Below, in pieces: positions 9,154 through 18,856 of a stretch of DNA of 64,000 nt; the stretch's first letter is position 1; each line of letters begins with the position of its first letter. Source of the stretch: Marivirga aurantiaca (GTDB lineage: Bacteria > Bacteroidota > Bacteroidia > Cytophagales > Cyclobacteriaceae); contig NZ_JAEQBW010000001.1 in assembly GCF_016679925.1 (NCBI RefSeq), positions 620,001 through 684,000 of the forward strand, written 5' to 3'. The position numbers were made by a program, and so were the translations under genes. The notes under the pieces are model-generated. The model was not told where the DNA came from. It saw only the letters and a list, made by a program, of their open reading frames with translations, and searched no databases.

Positions 9154-10083
9154 ATGAGCAGTAAGAAAAAAATACATCCAACAGAAAAGCCCGGAATGCA
9201 TCCCGATAACAGATTCAGGCATCGCTATGATTTACCTAAATTAATTGAAAGCTGTCCTGATTTGGCTCCATTTGTGGTGGTGAACAAATTTGATGATGAA
9301 ACCATTGAATTTTCAAATCCTGATGCCGTAAAAATGCTGAATAAAGCTTTGTTGGTACACCATTATGGGTTAGAATACTGGGATATTCCTTCAGGCTACT
9401 TATCTCCTCCTATACCTGGAAGGGCTGAATACTTGCATCATATTGCTGAATTTTTAGGTAAGAAGAAAGGTGGGGTGGTCCCTAAAGGGGGGCTTGTTAA
9501 TTGTCTGGATATTGGTGTTGGGGCAGGTTGCATCTATCCAATCATTGGGCATAAAGAGTTTGGCTGGTCATTTATGGGTACAGACATAGATCCTAAAGCT
9601 ATCCGTTCAGCTCAAAAAATAGTCGATAAGAATAAATCCTTAGAAGGTAAAATCAACTTCCGCTTACAAAACAAGAAAACGGACATATTCAATAGCATTA
9701 TTAAAAAACATGAGTTTTATGATTTGAGCATTTGCAACCCGCCTTTTCATTCATCAGCTGAAGAGGCGCAGGCCGGTACCATGCGAAAATTAAAAAACCT
9801 TGGGAGGGATAAAGTGACTGAACCTGTATTGAATTTCGGTGGCCAAAGCAACGAGCTTTGGTGTGAAGGTGGCGAAAGAAAATTTGTGACTAACATGGTG
9901 GTGCAAAGCAAGCACTTTTCCCATTCATGCAGATGGTTTTCCACTTTGGTTTCTAAAAGTGAGAATCTGAAACCGATATATGCTGCCATCAAACAGACTG
10001 GTGCTTTGGAAATGGAAACACTTCCTATAAGCCATGGTAATAAAACCAGTCGTATTGTGGTGTGGACGTTTTTGCCCAATTAA
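9154..10083 (+). CDS. rlmF: 23S rRNA (adenine(1618)-N6)-methyltransferase
   Basis: RlmF methylates A1618 of 23S rRNA. The opening KPGMHPDNRFRHRYDLPKLI is typical of the family. It is followed by the SAM-binding motif CLDIGVGAGCIYPIIG and by the catalytic adenine-N6 motif NPPF within SICNPPFHSSAEEAQAGT. The length of 309 residues is normal. It is convergent with the M24 peptidase gene, with 12 bp between the stops, and no clear hairpin lies between them. Confidence 0.94.
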   Translation: MSSKKKIHPTEKPGMHPDNRFRHRYDLPKLIESCPDLAPFVVVNKFDDETIEFSNPDAVKMLNKALLVHHYGLEYWDIPSGYLSPPIPGRAEYLHHIAEFLGKKKGGVVPKGGLVNCLDIGVGAGCIYPIIGHKEFGWSFMGTDIDPKAIRSAQKIVDKNKSLEGKINFRLQNKKTDIFNSIIKKHEFYDLSICNPPFHSSAEEAQAGTMRKLKNLGRDKVTEPVLNFGGQSNELWCEGGERKFVTNMVVQSKHFSHSCRWFSTLVSKSENLKPIYAAIKQTGALEMETLPISHGNKTSRIVVWTFLPN

Positions 10084-10095
10084 TATGTTAAGCCA

Positions 10096-11580
10096 TTAAT
10101 CTTCTAAATCCGGCAAATTAAATTGAGTGAAGGCGCTTTTTTCTTTCATAAGCGCTTCAATTTCCTCGCTTTGTCTTGGGGCATCTTTGGAAAGCAACTC
10201 ATATCCATCTGCCGTAATTAAATAATCATCTTCAATTCGCACCGGAATATTCCACCACTTGGGATCGCAAGGGCTTCCTTCGGGAATATAAATGCCCGGT
10301 TCAATTGTGATGACCATTCCTTCTTCTAAAAGATTGTAATTACCTGCATCATGTACATCCAGTCCAATGTGGTGGCAACACCCATGTGGATAGTATCTAT
10401 GTCTTCCTGTTTTGGGGTCTATCAAATCTTTCGGCTCAAGGCTTTTTACAATACCTAATTCCAGAAGTCCTTCATTTATTACCTGCAATGTTTGTTCATA
10501 TAACTCACTAAAAGGAGTCCCTGCTTTACAAATCCTCATAGCTGCTTCCTGCGCCTCATAAACGAGGTCATAAATTTGCTTTTGCTCTTTAGTAAATTTA
10601 CCATTCACAGGAATAGTACGGGTAACATCCGCAGTATAACCATGATATTCTGCTCCCAAATCCATCAGAATCAATTCACCGTCTTCTATTTCCGGCTTAT
10701 AGTTTTCTATATAATGTAATACACACCCATTGTGTCCTGCTCCTACAATGCTAGGATAACCTTCATACTCGGCCTTGTATTTTTTGTAGATAAATTCATG
10801 CATTCCCTGAACTTCCATTTCAGACATTCCGGGTTGAATAGCCCGCATCACTTCCGCCTGGCCTAAAGCTGAAATTTTTACCGCTTTTCTTAGCAGGTCA
10901 ATTTCTTCTGCAGTTTTAATACCACGCATATCATTTAAGATTTCCTGAAGCAATGAGGTGTTAAGGTTATTTTTTTGTGGTTCTGGTTCGATGGAAAGCG
11001 TTCCCTTATCCGGGTAATTTACCTTTTGCTTAAATTGGGCAATCAGGTCATATAAATCTCCTTTTTCCTCTGTATCTCTCACATCATTTTGAAAATCAAT
11101 AAATAGAATTTGGTCAAATTGACTAAAATCTATCGAGAATTTTTCAAACTCAGGAGTCTCAAAGGCCAGTTCAATGGCTAATTTCTCCCGACTATTTTCT
11201 GTTCCCAGGCGTTCCCCATCATACAATTCTGCAAGGGCATTTCTCCCTCTTATGAAAAGTATTTCGTCAAAACTTTTGTTATTGAGCTTTTGCTTGTCTT
11301 TAAATATCAATAAGAGGGCATGTGGCTGTTGATGCCCAGTTAAATAGTAGAAATTCGGATCCTGATGATACATGTAATTCACATCATTGGCACGATTACG
11401 GATTGGATTGGAGAATACAACCGTAACAGAATTTTCCGGCATCTTTTCTCTCAATAGCTGTCTTCTTTCTTTGTGAAAATCCATTGAAAGGAAATCAGTT
11501 GGCCTGGAATTGGTTTGAGCTAAAAGGGGAGTGGAAGTCAAGAGTGATAATATTACAAAGGAAAGGATGAGTAGACGCAT
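10096..11580 (-). CDS. Secreted aminopeptidase P-like M24 metallopeptidase
   Basis: Aminopeptidase P enzymes remove an N-terminal residue that precedes proline. The 494-residue protein has a signal peptide (ending TPLLAQ), an aminopeptidase P N-domain, and a C-terminal pita-bread domain. All five metal ligands are visible: Asp in MDLGAEYHGY and TADVTRT, His in HHIGLDVHD (about 403-411), Glu in EPGIYIPEG (about 427) and Glu in RIEDDY (about 450). Unlike cytosolic PepP, this copy is exported and probably acts in the periplasm on peptides. It is transcribed on its own. Confidence 0.88.
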   Translation of the reverse strand: MRLLILSFVILSLLTSTPLLAQTNSRPTDFLSMDFHKERRQLLREKMPENSVTVVFSNPIRNRANDVNYMYHQDPNFYYLTGHQQPHALLLIFKDKQKLNNKSFDEILFIRGRNALAELYDGERLGTENSREKLAIELAFETPEFEKFSIDFSQFDQILFIDFQNDVRDTEEKGDLYDLIAQFKQKVNYPDKGTLSIEPEPQKNNLNTSLLQEILNDMRGIKTAEEIDLLRKAVKISALGQAEVMRAIQPGMSEMEVQGMHEFIYKKYKAEYEGYPSIVGAGHNGCVLHYIENYKPEIEDGELILMDLGAEYHGYTADVTRTIPVNGKFTKEQKQIYDLVYEAQEAAMRICKAGTPFSELYEQTLQVINEGLLELGIVKSLEPKDLIDPKTGRHRYYPHGCCHHIGLDVHDAGNYNLLEEGMVITIEPGIYIPEGSPCDPKWWNIPVRIEDDYLITADGYELLSKDAPRQSEEIEALMKEKSAFTQFNLPDLED

Positions 11581-11733
11581 GGCTTAAATTTTGTTTTTTA
11601 AATTAGTAACTTCTTAGCAGAATATATATTGTTATTACATTTTTGGTGATTTTCCTGTTTAAAGAATTCATTCTTCCTGTTTTTGGAAAATAGAATTTTA
11701 ATATAAACTTTTCCATAGTACTTTAGCGTTATG

Positions 11734-11759
11734 AATCCAGAATACCTTCATTCTGGATT
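11734..11759. promoter_or_regulatory. Perfect palindrome upstream of the peroxidase/MbnP operon
   Basis: AATCCAGAAT and ATTCTGGATT form perfect 10-bp arms around a 6-bp spacer, 50 bp before the start codon of the diheme peroxidase. A run of T and A follows on the plus strand. It could be an operator for a dimeric regulator or a weak hairpin terminator of a leader; the sequence alone does not decide. Confidence 0.45.
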
Positions 11760-11809
11760 ATTATTATTCTGCCTGTGAATTTCACTGGGATAATTGGTCA
11801 AATCAATAA

Positions 11810-12928
11810 ATGAGGACACAGTTTATCATATATTTTTTGCTTCTAATAGCAGTTACATCCTGTAAGGAGCCGGTGGAATTGCCTCCTAAAGAAGAACCTT
11901 TTGAACTCAAAGCACCTGTGTACTTTGGAGAGTTTAATAACAGGATTCCGGAAGACAATCCTCCAACTGAGAAAGGATTTCAATTAGGCCGGATGCTATT
12001 TTATGAAACCAAATTATCGGGTGACAATAGCATGTCATGTGGCAGTTGCCACCAACAGCAAAAAGCTTTTGCAGATGGATTGGCAGTAAGTAAGGGAATT
12101 GATGGAGTTGCGGGGCAGGTGAGTGCAATGTCGTTGGTCAATATGCTGTGGTCAGAAAAATTCACCTGGAACGGACGCATGCCGTCACTGGAAACCCAAT
12201 CTTTGGAACCCATCACCAATCCCATAGAAATGCATGAATCACTGGAAAATGCCATTATAAAATTAGAGGAAGATGGTTATTCTGATTTGTTTCAGGACGT
12301 ATTTGGTTCTCCTGAAATTACAGAAGAGAAAATAGGCAAAGCGCTATCACAATTCCAAAGAGCTTTGATTTCTGCCGATTCCAAATATGATCAAAAATTG
12401 AGAGGTGAATACCAGCCTACACAGCAGGAATTAAGGGGTGAAAAATTATTCTTTACACATCCGATTCCCGGCCAGCTAAGAGGTGGAAATTGTGGTGATT
12501 GCCATTTGGGCCCACTTACTTCCGGGGCTATTGACGGATTGCAAGGCTTTCATAACAATGGGTTGGACAATGATGAAAACATGGACGAGGGATTGATGGC
12601 GGTTACAGGAGACCCTAAGGATAGAGGAAGATTTAAAACTCCCAGTCTAAGAAATATAGCTTTAACAGCTCCTTATATGCACGATGGGCGATTTCAAACC
12701 CTGGAAGAAGTGCTGGAACATTACGATCAGGGAATCCATCAAAGTAATACTCTGGATATTTTAATTATCGAAGGAAGCAATGAAAATCAAGCTGCGGGCG
12801 AAAGACCTCAACTATTCCTGTCCGAACAGGAGAAAGAAGATATTATTGCTTTTTTACATATGCTGACTGATGAAAATTTCATCAATAACCCTCAATTCTC
12901 TAACCCATTTGAAAATGAAAACAACTAA
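11810..12928 (+). CDS. Diheme cytochrome c peroxidase / MauG family lipoprotein (MbnH-like)
   Basis: A 372-residue exported protein with a lipobox (VTSC at residues 15-18) and two c-type heme sites, CGSCH at 77-81 and CGDCH at 227-231. The segment APYMHDGRFQTLEEVLEHY near residue 290 is the usual family signature. Members either reduce hydrogen peroxide or, like MauG and MbnH, oxidise residues of a partner protein. The next gene, which overlaps it by 14 bp, encodes an MbnP-like protein. That pairing makes the MbnH-type role (conversion of a tryptophan in MbnP) the more likely one, by inference from context. Confidence 0.85.
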   Translation: MRTQFIIYFLLLIAVTSCKEPVELPPKEEPFELKAPVYFGEFNNRIPEDNPPTEKGFQLGRMLFYETKLSGDNSMSCGSCHQQQKAFADGLAVSKGIDGVAGQVSAMSLVNMLWSEKFTWNGRMPSLETQSLEPITNPIEMHESLENAIIKLEEDGYSDLFQDVFGSPEITEEKIGKALSQFQRALISADSKYDQKLRGEYQPTQQELRGEKLFFTHPIPGQLRGGNCGDCHLGPLTSGAIDGLQGFHNNGLDNDENMDEGLMAVTGDPKDRGRFKTPSLRNIALTAPYMHDGRFQTLEEVLEHYDQGIHQSNTLDILIIEGSNENQAAGERPQLFLSEQEKEDIIAFLHMLTDENFINNPQFSNPFENENN

Positions 12929-13643
12929 TCTATTGAGCCTATTAATAATTGCTTTATTGTTTGCTTGTAAAGATGATGAGCAGGCCACTACTTCACTGGA
13001 ATTGACTTTTGAACATAAAGCAGGGGAAGAGGTTTTTGAGTATGAACATTTGTACGAAACCGAAGCAGGAAATGAATTTTCATTAAGATTATGGAGAACA
13101 TACATTAGTAAAGTTAGACTCATCAAGAAAGATGGAGCCATATATGAAATCCCTGATAGTTATTACCTGATTGAACCTCTGAACGAAGGACGATTCTCCC
13201 TGGAGTTGGAGAATATTCCTGTAGGGGAATATGAAAAAATTAGCTTCTACATCGGAGTGGCCGGGGAAGCCAATTTATCGGAAGAAATAGTAGGCGATTT
13301 AGATCCCTCCAATAATATGGCATGGAACTGGACAACAGGCTATAAGTATGTCAGGATGGATGGGGAATTCATAGATATCGTGGGAAACAGAAGGGGAGTA
13401 GTGGTACATATCGGTACTGCAAATAACCTCAAAAATCTTGTGTTCAACTTATCACCATTGTCTTTAGGAGAGGAAAGGGCTCATTTGAATTTTGTTGTTG
13501 ATCTTTTAGAAGCGTTTAAAAATCCTCATACTATTGATTTTGAAGTAGAGAATGATTTTCAGTTCAATAATGAAGCAGATTTGATTGGCGAGAACTATTC
13601 AAATGGATATATTTATTTAAAAGAGGAAACAGCCCAACATTAA
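12915..13643 (+). CDS. MbnP-like copper-associated lipoprotein
   Basis: A 242-residue lipoprotein (lipobox LLFAC) with an MbnP-type beta domain: LELTFEHKAGEEVF, then FSLRLWRTYISKVRLI, the segment IGVAGEANLSEEI, and the Trp-rich NNMAWNWTTGYKYVRMDGEF. In methanotrophs MbnP binds copper after the diheme enzyme MbnH converts one of its tryptophans to kynurenine. I chose the Met at 12915 over the upstream in-frame Met at 12870 because it begins a proper lipoprotein signal. It overlaps the end of the peroxidase gene by 14 bp, which indicates translational coupling. Confidence 0.8.
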   Translation: MKTTNLLSLLIIALLFACKDDEQATTSLELTFEHKAGEEVFEYEHLYETEAGNEFSLRLWRTYISKVRLIKKDGAIYEIPDSYYLIEPLNEGRFSLELENIPVGEYEKISFYIGVAGEANLSEEIVGDLDPSNNMAWNWTTGYKYVRMDGEFIDIVGNRRGVVVHIGTANNLKNLVFNLSPLSLGEERAHLNFVVDLLEAFKNPHTIDFEVENDFQFNNEADLIGENYSNGYIYLKEETAQH

Positions 13644-13763
13644 AATGCTTTGGTGTGTGAGAACAAGTAGGCTAAAGGGTTGATTCAATCCAATAATCTT
13701 CTTGTTCAATAACTATCACCCCATTAAAGCGTATAGTTATCTAGTTCCAAAGAACAGGTAAAC

Positions 13764-16061
13764 ATGATCCATTCTGCTGAATTCAAAAATAATCCAAAGC
13801 TGTATCTTTTTCTCCCAATGTACTATTTACTTTGGGCAGATTTAACTGTCACCCCCTCAGAAATGAAGGTGATGAAAAAGTTACTGGAGAGGCAAAAATG
13901 GCTCAGCAAGGAAGAAAAGAAGTTTTTGCTTGATAAATTAAATCTCTCTGAATTTCCAGGACCCAATGAACTCAAAGCCTGGAGAAAGGAAATCAAAAAT
14001 GTAAAGAAAAATGGCTATCGAAGTCCTATTGATTTAGGAATAGAATTGGTAAAGCAACATACCAATGGACAACCAATAAGCTTTGATGGTGAGAGTATTC
14101 AATCCTTACAAGAAGCAGAATCGGAATTAGGTTTGCTTAGCCGTGAAGTGGGTTACCTTTTTGAACAGGAACACAGCACAATTACCTCCCGATATGAGGC
14201 AAGATCAGTTTTTGGTGTCGAGAGCATGCAAAGTATTTTGGATGGTAATCAAGCTGGGCTGATCAAAAAAATCAAGGAAACTATCTCCGATCAATCCTTT
14301 GCCTACCCTGAATATGAAAGCATAAAAGCCCAGCGGGAACAAGTCTTTGCCTGGAGCAAAGCGCTTGCTGAACAAGGCTTTGGAAGCTGGGCATTCCCTA
14401 AAGCATATGGTGGCAAAGAGGATATGGAAGGCTATTTCACTATTATGGAAGCCTTGAGCTATCATGATTTGAGCCTGGTGATCAAGTTTGGTGTGCAGTT
14501 TGGGCTTTGGGGTATGAGCATCTATTTTTTAGGTACAGAAAAGCACCATCAGAAATATTTAAAAGATATCGGTACTTTGGAATTGCCCGGTTGCTTTGCA
14601 ATGACAGAAACCAACCATGGATCCAATGTTCGGGGATTGGAAACGACAGCTACCTATAACCATCAGGACCAGACATTTACCATCAACACACCACATAAGC
14701 TGGCGCGAAAGGAATATATTGGTAATGCTGCTATGCATGGTCAAATGGCCACTGTTTTTGCTAAATTGATGATTGACGGAGAAGATTTTGGTGTTAACAC
14801 ATTTGTGGTGCCACTTCGGAGTAAATCAGGTGAAATTGTAAAAGGGGTAAGCATTGAAGACTGTGGGCGGAAGATGGGTCTCAATGGTGTGGATAATGGA
14901 CTGATTGGATTTAATGAGGTGTTGATTCCTAAAGAAAATATGCTGGATCGTTTTGCAAAAGTAAATGATGCGGGAGAGTTTGAAAGCTCTATTTCAAGCG
15001 ATAATAAACGTTTTTTTACAATGTTAGGGACTTTAGTAGGAGGGCGAATTGGTATACCACGCTCAGCGTTATCAGCTGCTAAATCAGGACTCACTATTAC
15101 TATTAGGTATTCCAACGAACGCATGCAATTTGGCCCCGAGGGAGGGAAAGAGGTGCCTATTCTCAACTACCGCATGCACCAGCGCAGACTGATGCCACCC
15201 CTGGCTAAAAGTTACGCTTTGCACTTTGCATTAAAATATGTAACAGAACGCTTCTTAAACAAAACTGAGGAAGAAGCCAAAGAAATTGAAGCCCTCGCTG
15301 CGGGAATAAAAGCCTATACAACATGGTTTACAACAGCCACTTTGCAAGAGTGCAGGGAAGCTTGTGGTGGTAAAGGCTATCTGTCGGAAAATAGAATTGA
15401 TGACCTGAAAAATGATTCTGAGATATACACCACCTTTGAAGGGGATAATACAGTTTTAATGCAACTGGTTGCCAAAAGCAGGCTTTCCGAATTTAAGGAG
15501 GAATTCAGTGATATGAATATCTTCACCATGTTCAATTATGTAGTCAGTCAGGCAAGAACCAGCGTTACCGAAAAGAATCCAATTATTGTGCGCAGCACTG
15601 ACGAAGAACACTTGCTTGATTTTGACTTTCATATGAAAGCTTTTACTTTCAGAGAGCGGGAAATAGTAGCTTCTTCGGCCAAGAGGTTGAAACGGCATAT
15701 TGATGAAGGTATGGATTCCTTTGATGCATTTAATGTAAGTCAGCACCACCTGGTAAATGTAGGCCTGGCGTATATAGAAAGGGTTGTGTTGGAGCAATTC
15801 CAGTTGCAGATAAATAATACCAAAGACGAAGGTTGTAAAAAAGTCCTGACCCAGCTTTGCCAATTATATGCACTACATACCATCGAACAAAATAAAGGTT
15901 GGTACCTGGAGCAAGGCTATATGGAGGGTGTAAAAACCAAAGCAATCCGCAAAACTGTCAATCAACTATGCTGGGAAATAAGGCAGGAGTCTATAGCACT
16001 TACTGATGCTTTTGGTATTCCTGAGAGTTGCTTAGCTGCCCCAATAGCTATGAGGAAATAA
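13764..16061 (+). CDS. Acyl-CoA dehydrogenase/oxidase-like flavoprotein
   Basis: A large (765-residue) FAD enzyme that introduces the alpha-beta double bond into acyl-CoA. About 130 extra residues precede the core. The core has the FAD motif CFAMTETNHGSNVRGLETTA and the C-terminal part has ECREACGGKGYLSENRI and TFEGDNTVLMQLVAKSRL. Those motifs and the extra C-terminal helical domain are typical of acyl-CoA oxidases rather than short acyl-CoA dehydrogenases. Whether oxygen or an electron-transfer flavoprotein is the acceptor cannot be read from the sequence. No other beta-oxidation gene is nearby. Confidence 0.85.
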   Translation: MIHSAEFKNNPKLYLFLPMYYLLWADLTVTPSEMKVMKKLLERQKWLSKEEKKFLLDKLNLSEFPGPNELKAWRKEIKNVKKNGYRSPIDLGIELVKQHTNGQPISFDGESIQSLQEAESELGLLSREVGYLFEQEHSTITSRYEARSVFGVESMQSILDGNQAGLIKKIKETISDQSFAYPEYESIKAQREQVFAWSKALAEQGFGSWAFPKAYGGKEDMEGYFTIMEALSYHDLSLVIKFGVQFGLWGMSIYFLGTEKHHQKYLKDIGTLELPGCFAMTETNHGSNVRGLETTATYNHQDQTFTINTPHKLARKEYIGNAAMHGQMATVFAKLMIDGEDFGVNTFVVPLRSKSGEIVKGVSIEDCGRKMGLNGVDNGLIGFNEVLIPKENMLDRFAKVNDAGEFESSISSDNKRFFTMLGTLVGGRIGIPRSALSAAKSGLTITIRYSNERMQFGPEGGKEVPILNYRMHQRRLMPPLAKSYALHFALKYVTERFLNKTEEEAKEIEALAAGIKAYTTWFTTATLQECREACGGKGYLSENRIDDLKNDSEIYTTFEGDNTVLMQLVAKSRLSEFKEEFSDMNIFTMFNYVVSQARTSVTEKNPIIVRSTDEEHLLDFDFHMKAFTFREREIVASSAKRLKRHIDEGMDSFDAFNVSQHHLVNVGLAYIERVVLEQFQLQINNTKDEGCKKVLTQLCQLYALHTIEQNKGWYLEQGYMEGVKTKAIRKTVNQLCWEIRQESIALTDAFGIPESCLAAPIAMRK

Positions 16062-16675
16062 TTGGTTTGTAAAATACTTAATTCCTCCTGCGTTTGTAAC
16101 ACAGGGGATTTTGATTCACAATTTTATCGGACTTAGCAAATGCCAAAAGTCGTATTTCGCATCTCCGGAAAGCATTGTAAAGCCGTGGTTTGTGATTTTT
16201 AATCCAGAACAGACCTAGGCTGTTTGCGTCATAACCAACAGATTGCTTCTCATGAATTCCGTGGACACGGAATAACATGCTCGCAATAACCAGTGGAGTT
16301 GAGCCTTGGTCGATATTAAAGACCTAAGCTGTTATATTTCCCTTAAACGAGCTCCCTCTCCTTGGGAGAGGGTTGGGGAGAGGCTTGATTCAGGATTAAC
16401 ACCTTAATCCTCTCTTTTCCTTTAATAATATTAGCAAACACTTTGTTATTGGGAATAAAAGCTTGGAACCTGATGCCTGACGTTTTCAACGTACCAACAT
16501 CGAGCGCATTGCTCACGCACTAATACAATACTCATACAAAAACCCAGTCGTAATATTTTAGAAAACTGAAATTAGAGCGTATTTGCGAGCGCAGCAAACT
16601 TTCTCAGCTTCTCTCACAGCCGTGGTTCGTGTCTCACGAACCACTTTTATTCCTTCCAAATACTAACCACTTTAA
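16062..16675. other. Non-coding, repeat-rich spacer
   Basis: No convincing gene is seen. It holds several palindromes: arms TTCCGTG and CACGGAA at 16257-16272 (related to 60211-60232), a GGGAGAGGG-type hairpin near 16350-16380, and the GTGGTTCGTG/CACGAACCAC palindrome at 16622-16644 that recurs at 44.1-44.6 kb. Confidence 0.7.
16622..16644. repeat. Palindromic repeat family A, copy 1
   Basis: Perfect 10-bp arms GTGGTTCGTG and CACGAACCAC enclose TCT. Identical copies occur at 44165-44187 and 44532-44554. Confidence 0.85.
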
Positions 16676-17983
16676 TTAATCCACCCTCTCAATCTTGGCA
16701 CCCAAAGCATTCAGTCTTTTATCAATGTTTTGATATCCCCTGTCAATTTGCTCCACATTGTGGATGGTACTTTCCCCATCAGCGGATAAAGCAGCTATTA
16801 ATAAAGAAACACCGGCTCTAATGTCTGGAGATGTCATAGAGATACCCCGTAAATTAATTTGTCTGTTGAGCCCGATAACGGTGGCTCTGTGCGGATCACA
16901 AAGAATAATTTGCGCACCCATATCAATTAATTTATCTACAAAGAATAAACGGCTTTCAAACATTTTCTGATGCACCAGCACCGTGCCTTTAGCCTGCGTG
17001 GCAACTACCAATACTATACTGATTAAGTCAGGTGTAAATCCTGGCCAAATAGCATCGGCTATGTTCATAATTGAACCATCAATGAAAGTCTCTATTTCAT
17101 AACTTTGCTGGCTCGGAATGAAGATGTCATCACCTCTGAATTCCATCTTAATGCCCAATCGCTTAAATGTATCAGGAATTATTCCCAGATGCTCTAACCC
17201 CACATTTTTAATAGTGATTTCTGATTGGGTCATAGCTGCCAGGCCAATGAAACTACCAATCTCAATCATGTCGGGCAACATAGTGTGTTCCGTTCCTTTC
17301 AGTTCACTTACTCCTTCAATATGAAGCAGGTTAGAACCAATTCCTGTGATTTTGGCTCCCATTCGGTTCAGCATTTTGCAAAGTTGCTGCAAATATGGTT
17401 CACAGGCGGCATTATAAATAGTGGTTTTTCCCTCAGCAAGACTGGCGGCCATCACAATATTGGCTGTTCCGGTCACAGAAGCTTCATCCAAATGGATGTA
17501 GGTTCCTTTTAAGGCAGAAGCATCAATATGGTAGAAGCTGCTTTTATTATCAAACAAAAATTTGGCGCCTAATTTCTCGAAACCTATGAAGTGGGTGTCA
17601 AGCCTTCTTCTTCCAATTTTATCACCGCCCGGTTTGGGTATCATGGCTTTACCAAATCTGGAAAGCAATGGACCCAAAAGCATAATGGAACCTCTTAATG
17701 AAGCTGCTTTTTGGGTATACTCTTTTGTTCCGAAGAATTCTAAATCGATGTTTTCAGCTTTGAATTGATAAGATTCCTCACTGAGTTTTTTGACTTCCAC
17801 ACCTAAATCACCTAAGAGATCAATCAGTTTTACAACATCAATGATATTGGGTATTTTATGGATGGTGACAGTTTCAGAAGTGAGTAAAACAGCACATAGA
17901 ATCTGTAATGCTTCATTTTTTGCGCCCTGAGGGGTGATTTCACCGGAAAGCTTCAGCCCTCCGGTAATTTTGAATGATGCCAT
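16676..17983 (-). CDS. murA: UDP-N-acetylglucosamine 1-carboxyvinyltransferase (Asp-type)
   Basis: MurA transfers enolpyruvate from PEP to UDP-GlcNAc, the first committed step of peptidoglycan synthesis. The 435-residue protein starts with the usual FKITGGLKLSGEITPQGAKN and carries the loop PKPGGDKIGRRRLDTH. In E. coli that loop has the catalytic cysteine (Cys115) attacked by fosfomycin; here the matching residue is Asp121. Known Asp-type MurA enzymes are active and insensitive to fosfomycin. The gene lies 3 bp after the DUF4290 gene and is likely co-transcribed with it. Confidence 0.95.
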   Translation of the reverse strand: MASFKITGGLKLSGEITPQGAKNEALQILCAVLLTSETVTIHKIPNIIDVVKLIDLLGDLGVEVKKLSEESYQFKAENIDLEFFGTKEYTQKAASLRGSIMLLGPLLSRFGKAMIPKPGGDKIGRRRLDTHFIGFEKLGAKFLFDNKSSFYHIDASALKGTYIHLDEASVTGTANIVMAASLAEGKTTIYNAACEPYLQQLCKMLNRMGAKITGIGSNLLHIEGVSELKGTEHTMLPDMIEIGSFIGLAAMTQSEITIKNVGLEHLGIIPDTFKRLGIKMEFRGDDIFIPSQQSYEIETFIDGSIMNIADAIWPGFTPDLISIVLVVATQAKGTVLVHQKMFESRLFFVDKLIDMGAQIILCDPHRATVIGLNRQINLRGISMTSPDIRAGVSLLIAALSADGESTIHNVEQIDRGYQNIDKRLNALGAKIERVD

Positions 17984-17986
17984 TGA

Positions 17987-18625
17987 TTAGTTTCTTCTTT
18001 TTTTGTAATTCTGTTTTTTGCCTTTGTGGTTGCTACTGACAGGTCTTGGTCTGCTGGTGTCCTTATAGATCACATCAAAAGCATTGTTTTCTTTTACTTC
18101 TTTAATGTCCACACTCAATCTTCCTTCAGAAAGTTGCTTGATATTGTCTGCTACAGCTTCTTCCGTTACATTGTCACGATTCCAGGTGCTATAGAAAGTT
18201 TTCATCAACCGGCCAATATATAAAATGGCTGCATTTTTTTCTTCCCCTTCTTCCAGCGCAATCGCTTTTTCCACCAATAACTCCACGTTTCTACCGTAAT
18301 GCTTAAATTTTACTTCGTTGGTGGTATATTTTACTCTCTCTGGTTTTCTTCCTAAAATATCTTTGGCAGGCATGGGGTAGGGACTTTCCACATCCAGGTC
18401 GAAATTCGACATGATGAATAAGTCATCCCAATACTTCTGCATATTTTCCTGATTGACATCCTTTGGGCCATTGCTCAGTTGTTTAATAAGGTCTACTACA
18501 GTATAGGCCATCTGCGTCCTGGTTTCTTTATCTTCTACCGTATGAAGATGTTTCACCAGCATCTGAACATTGCGTCCATATTCCTTTAATTTCATATCAG
18601 GTCGTTGCGTATTGTAATCTAACAT
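17987..18625 (-). CDS. DUF4290 family protein
   Basis: A 212-residue cytosolic protein with no signal or membrane segment. The pattern LKEYGRNVQMLVKHLHTVED is echoed by FKHYGRNVELLVEKAIALEE, so the protein seems to contain two related helical halves. The tail is strongly basic (KGKKQNYKKRRN), which may suit RNA or ribosome contact, though this is inference. The family is found only in Bacteroidota, commonly next to murA as here, and its function is unknown. A TAACTTTG -7-like element lies at 18655-18648 on the minus strand, but no good -33 element precedes it. Confidence 0.8.
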   Translation of the reverse strand: MLDYNTQRPDMKLKEYGRNVQMLVKHLHTVEDKETRTQMAYTVVDLIKQLSNGPKDVNQENMQKYWDDLFIMSNFDLDVESPYPMPAKDILGRKPERVKYTTNEVKFKHYGRNVELLVEKAIALEEGEEKNAAILYIGRLMKTFYSTWNRDNVTEEAVADNIKQLSEGRLSVDIKEVKENNAFDVIYKDTSRPRPVSSNHKGKKQNYKKRRN

Positions 18626-18856
18626 AGTTTTTTCCTGTTAACTTTAACAAAGTTAGAAAAATAGAAATAAATAATAGCCTAAACAAAGGTGGACTTTCTT
18701 AATTAAAGTAACTTATTCCTATTATTTCTGAATCATTAACGATAATTTCATAATTTTTTTATCTGTTCATCAGGTAAATAGCCATACTTACATAATTTTA
18801 ATTGGGGAATTAAATGGAATTGTTCATTTTTAAGTTTTAAAGAATATTAAATAATT

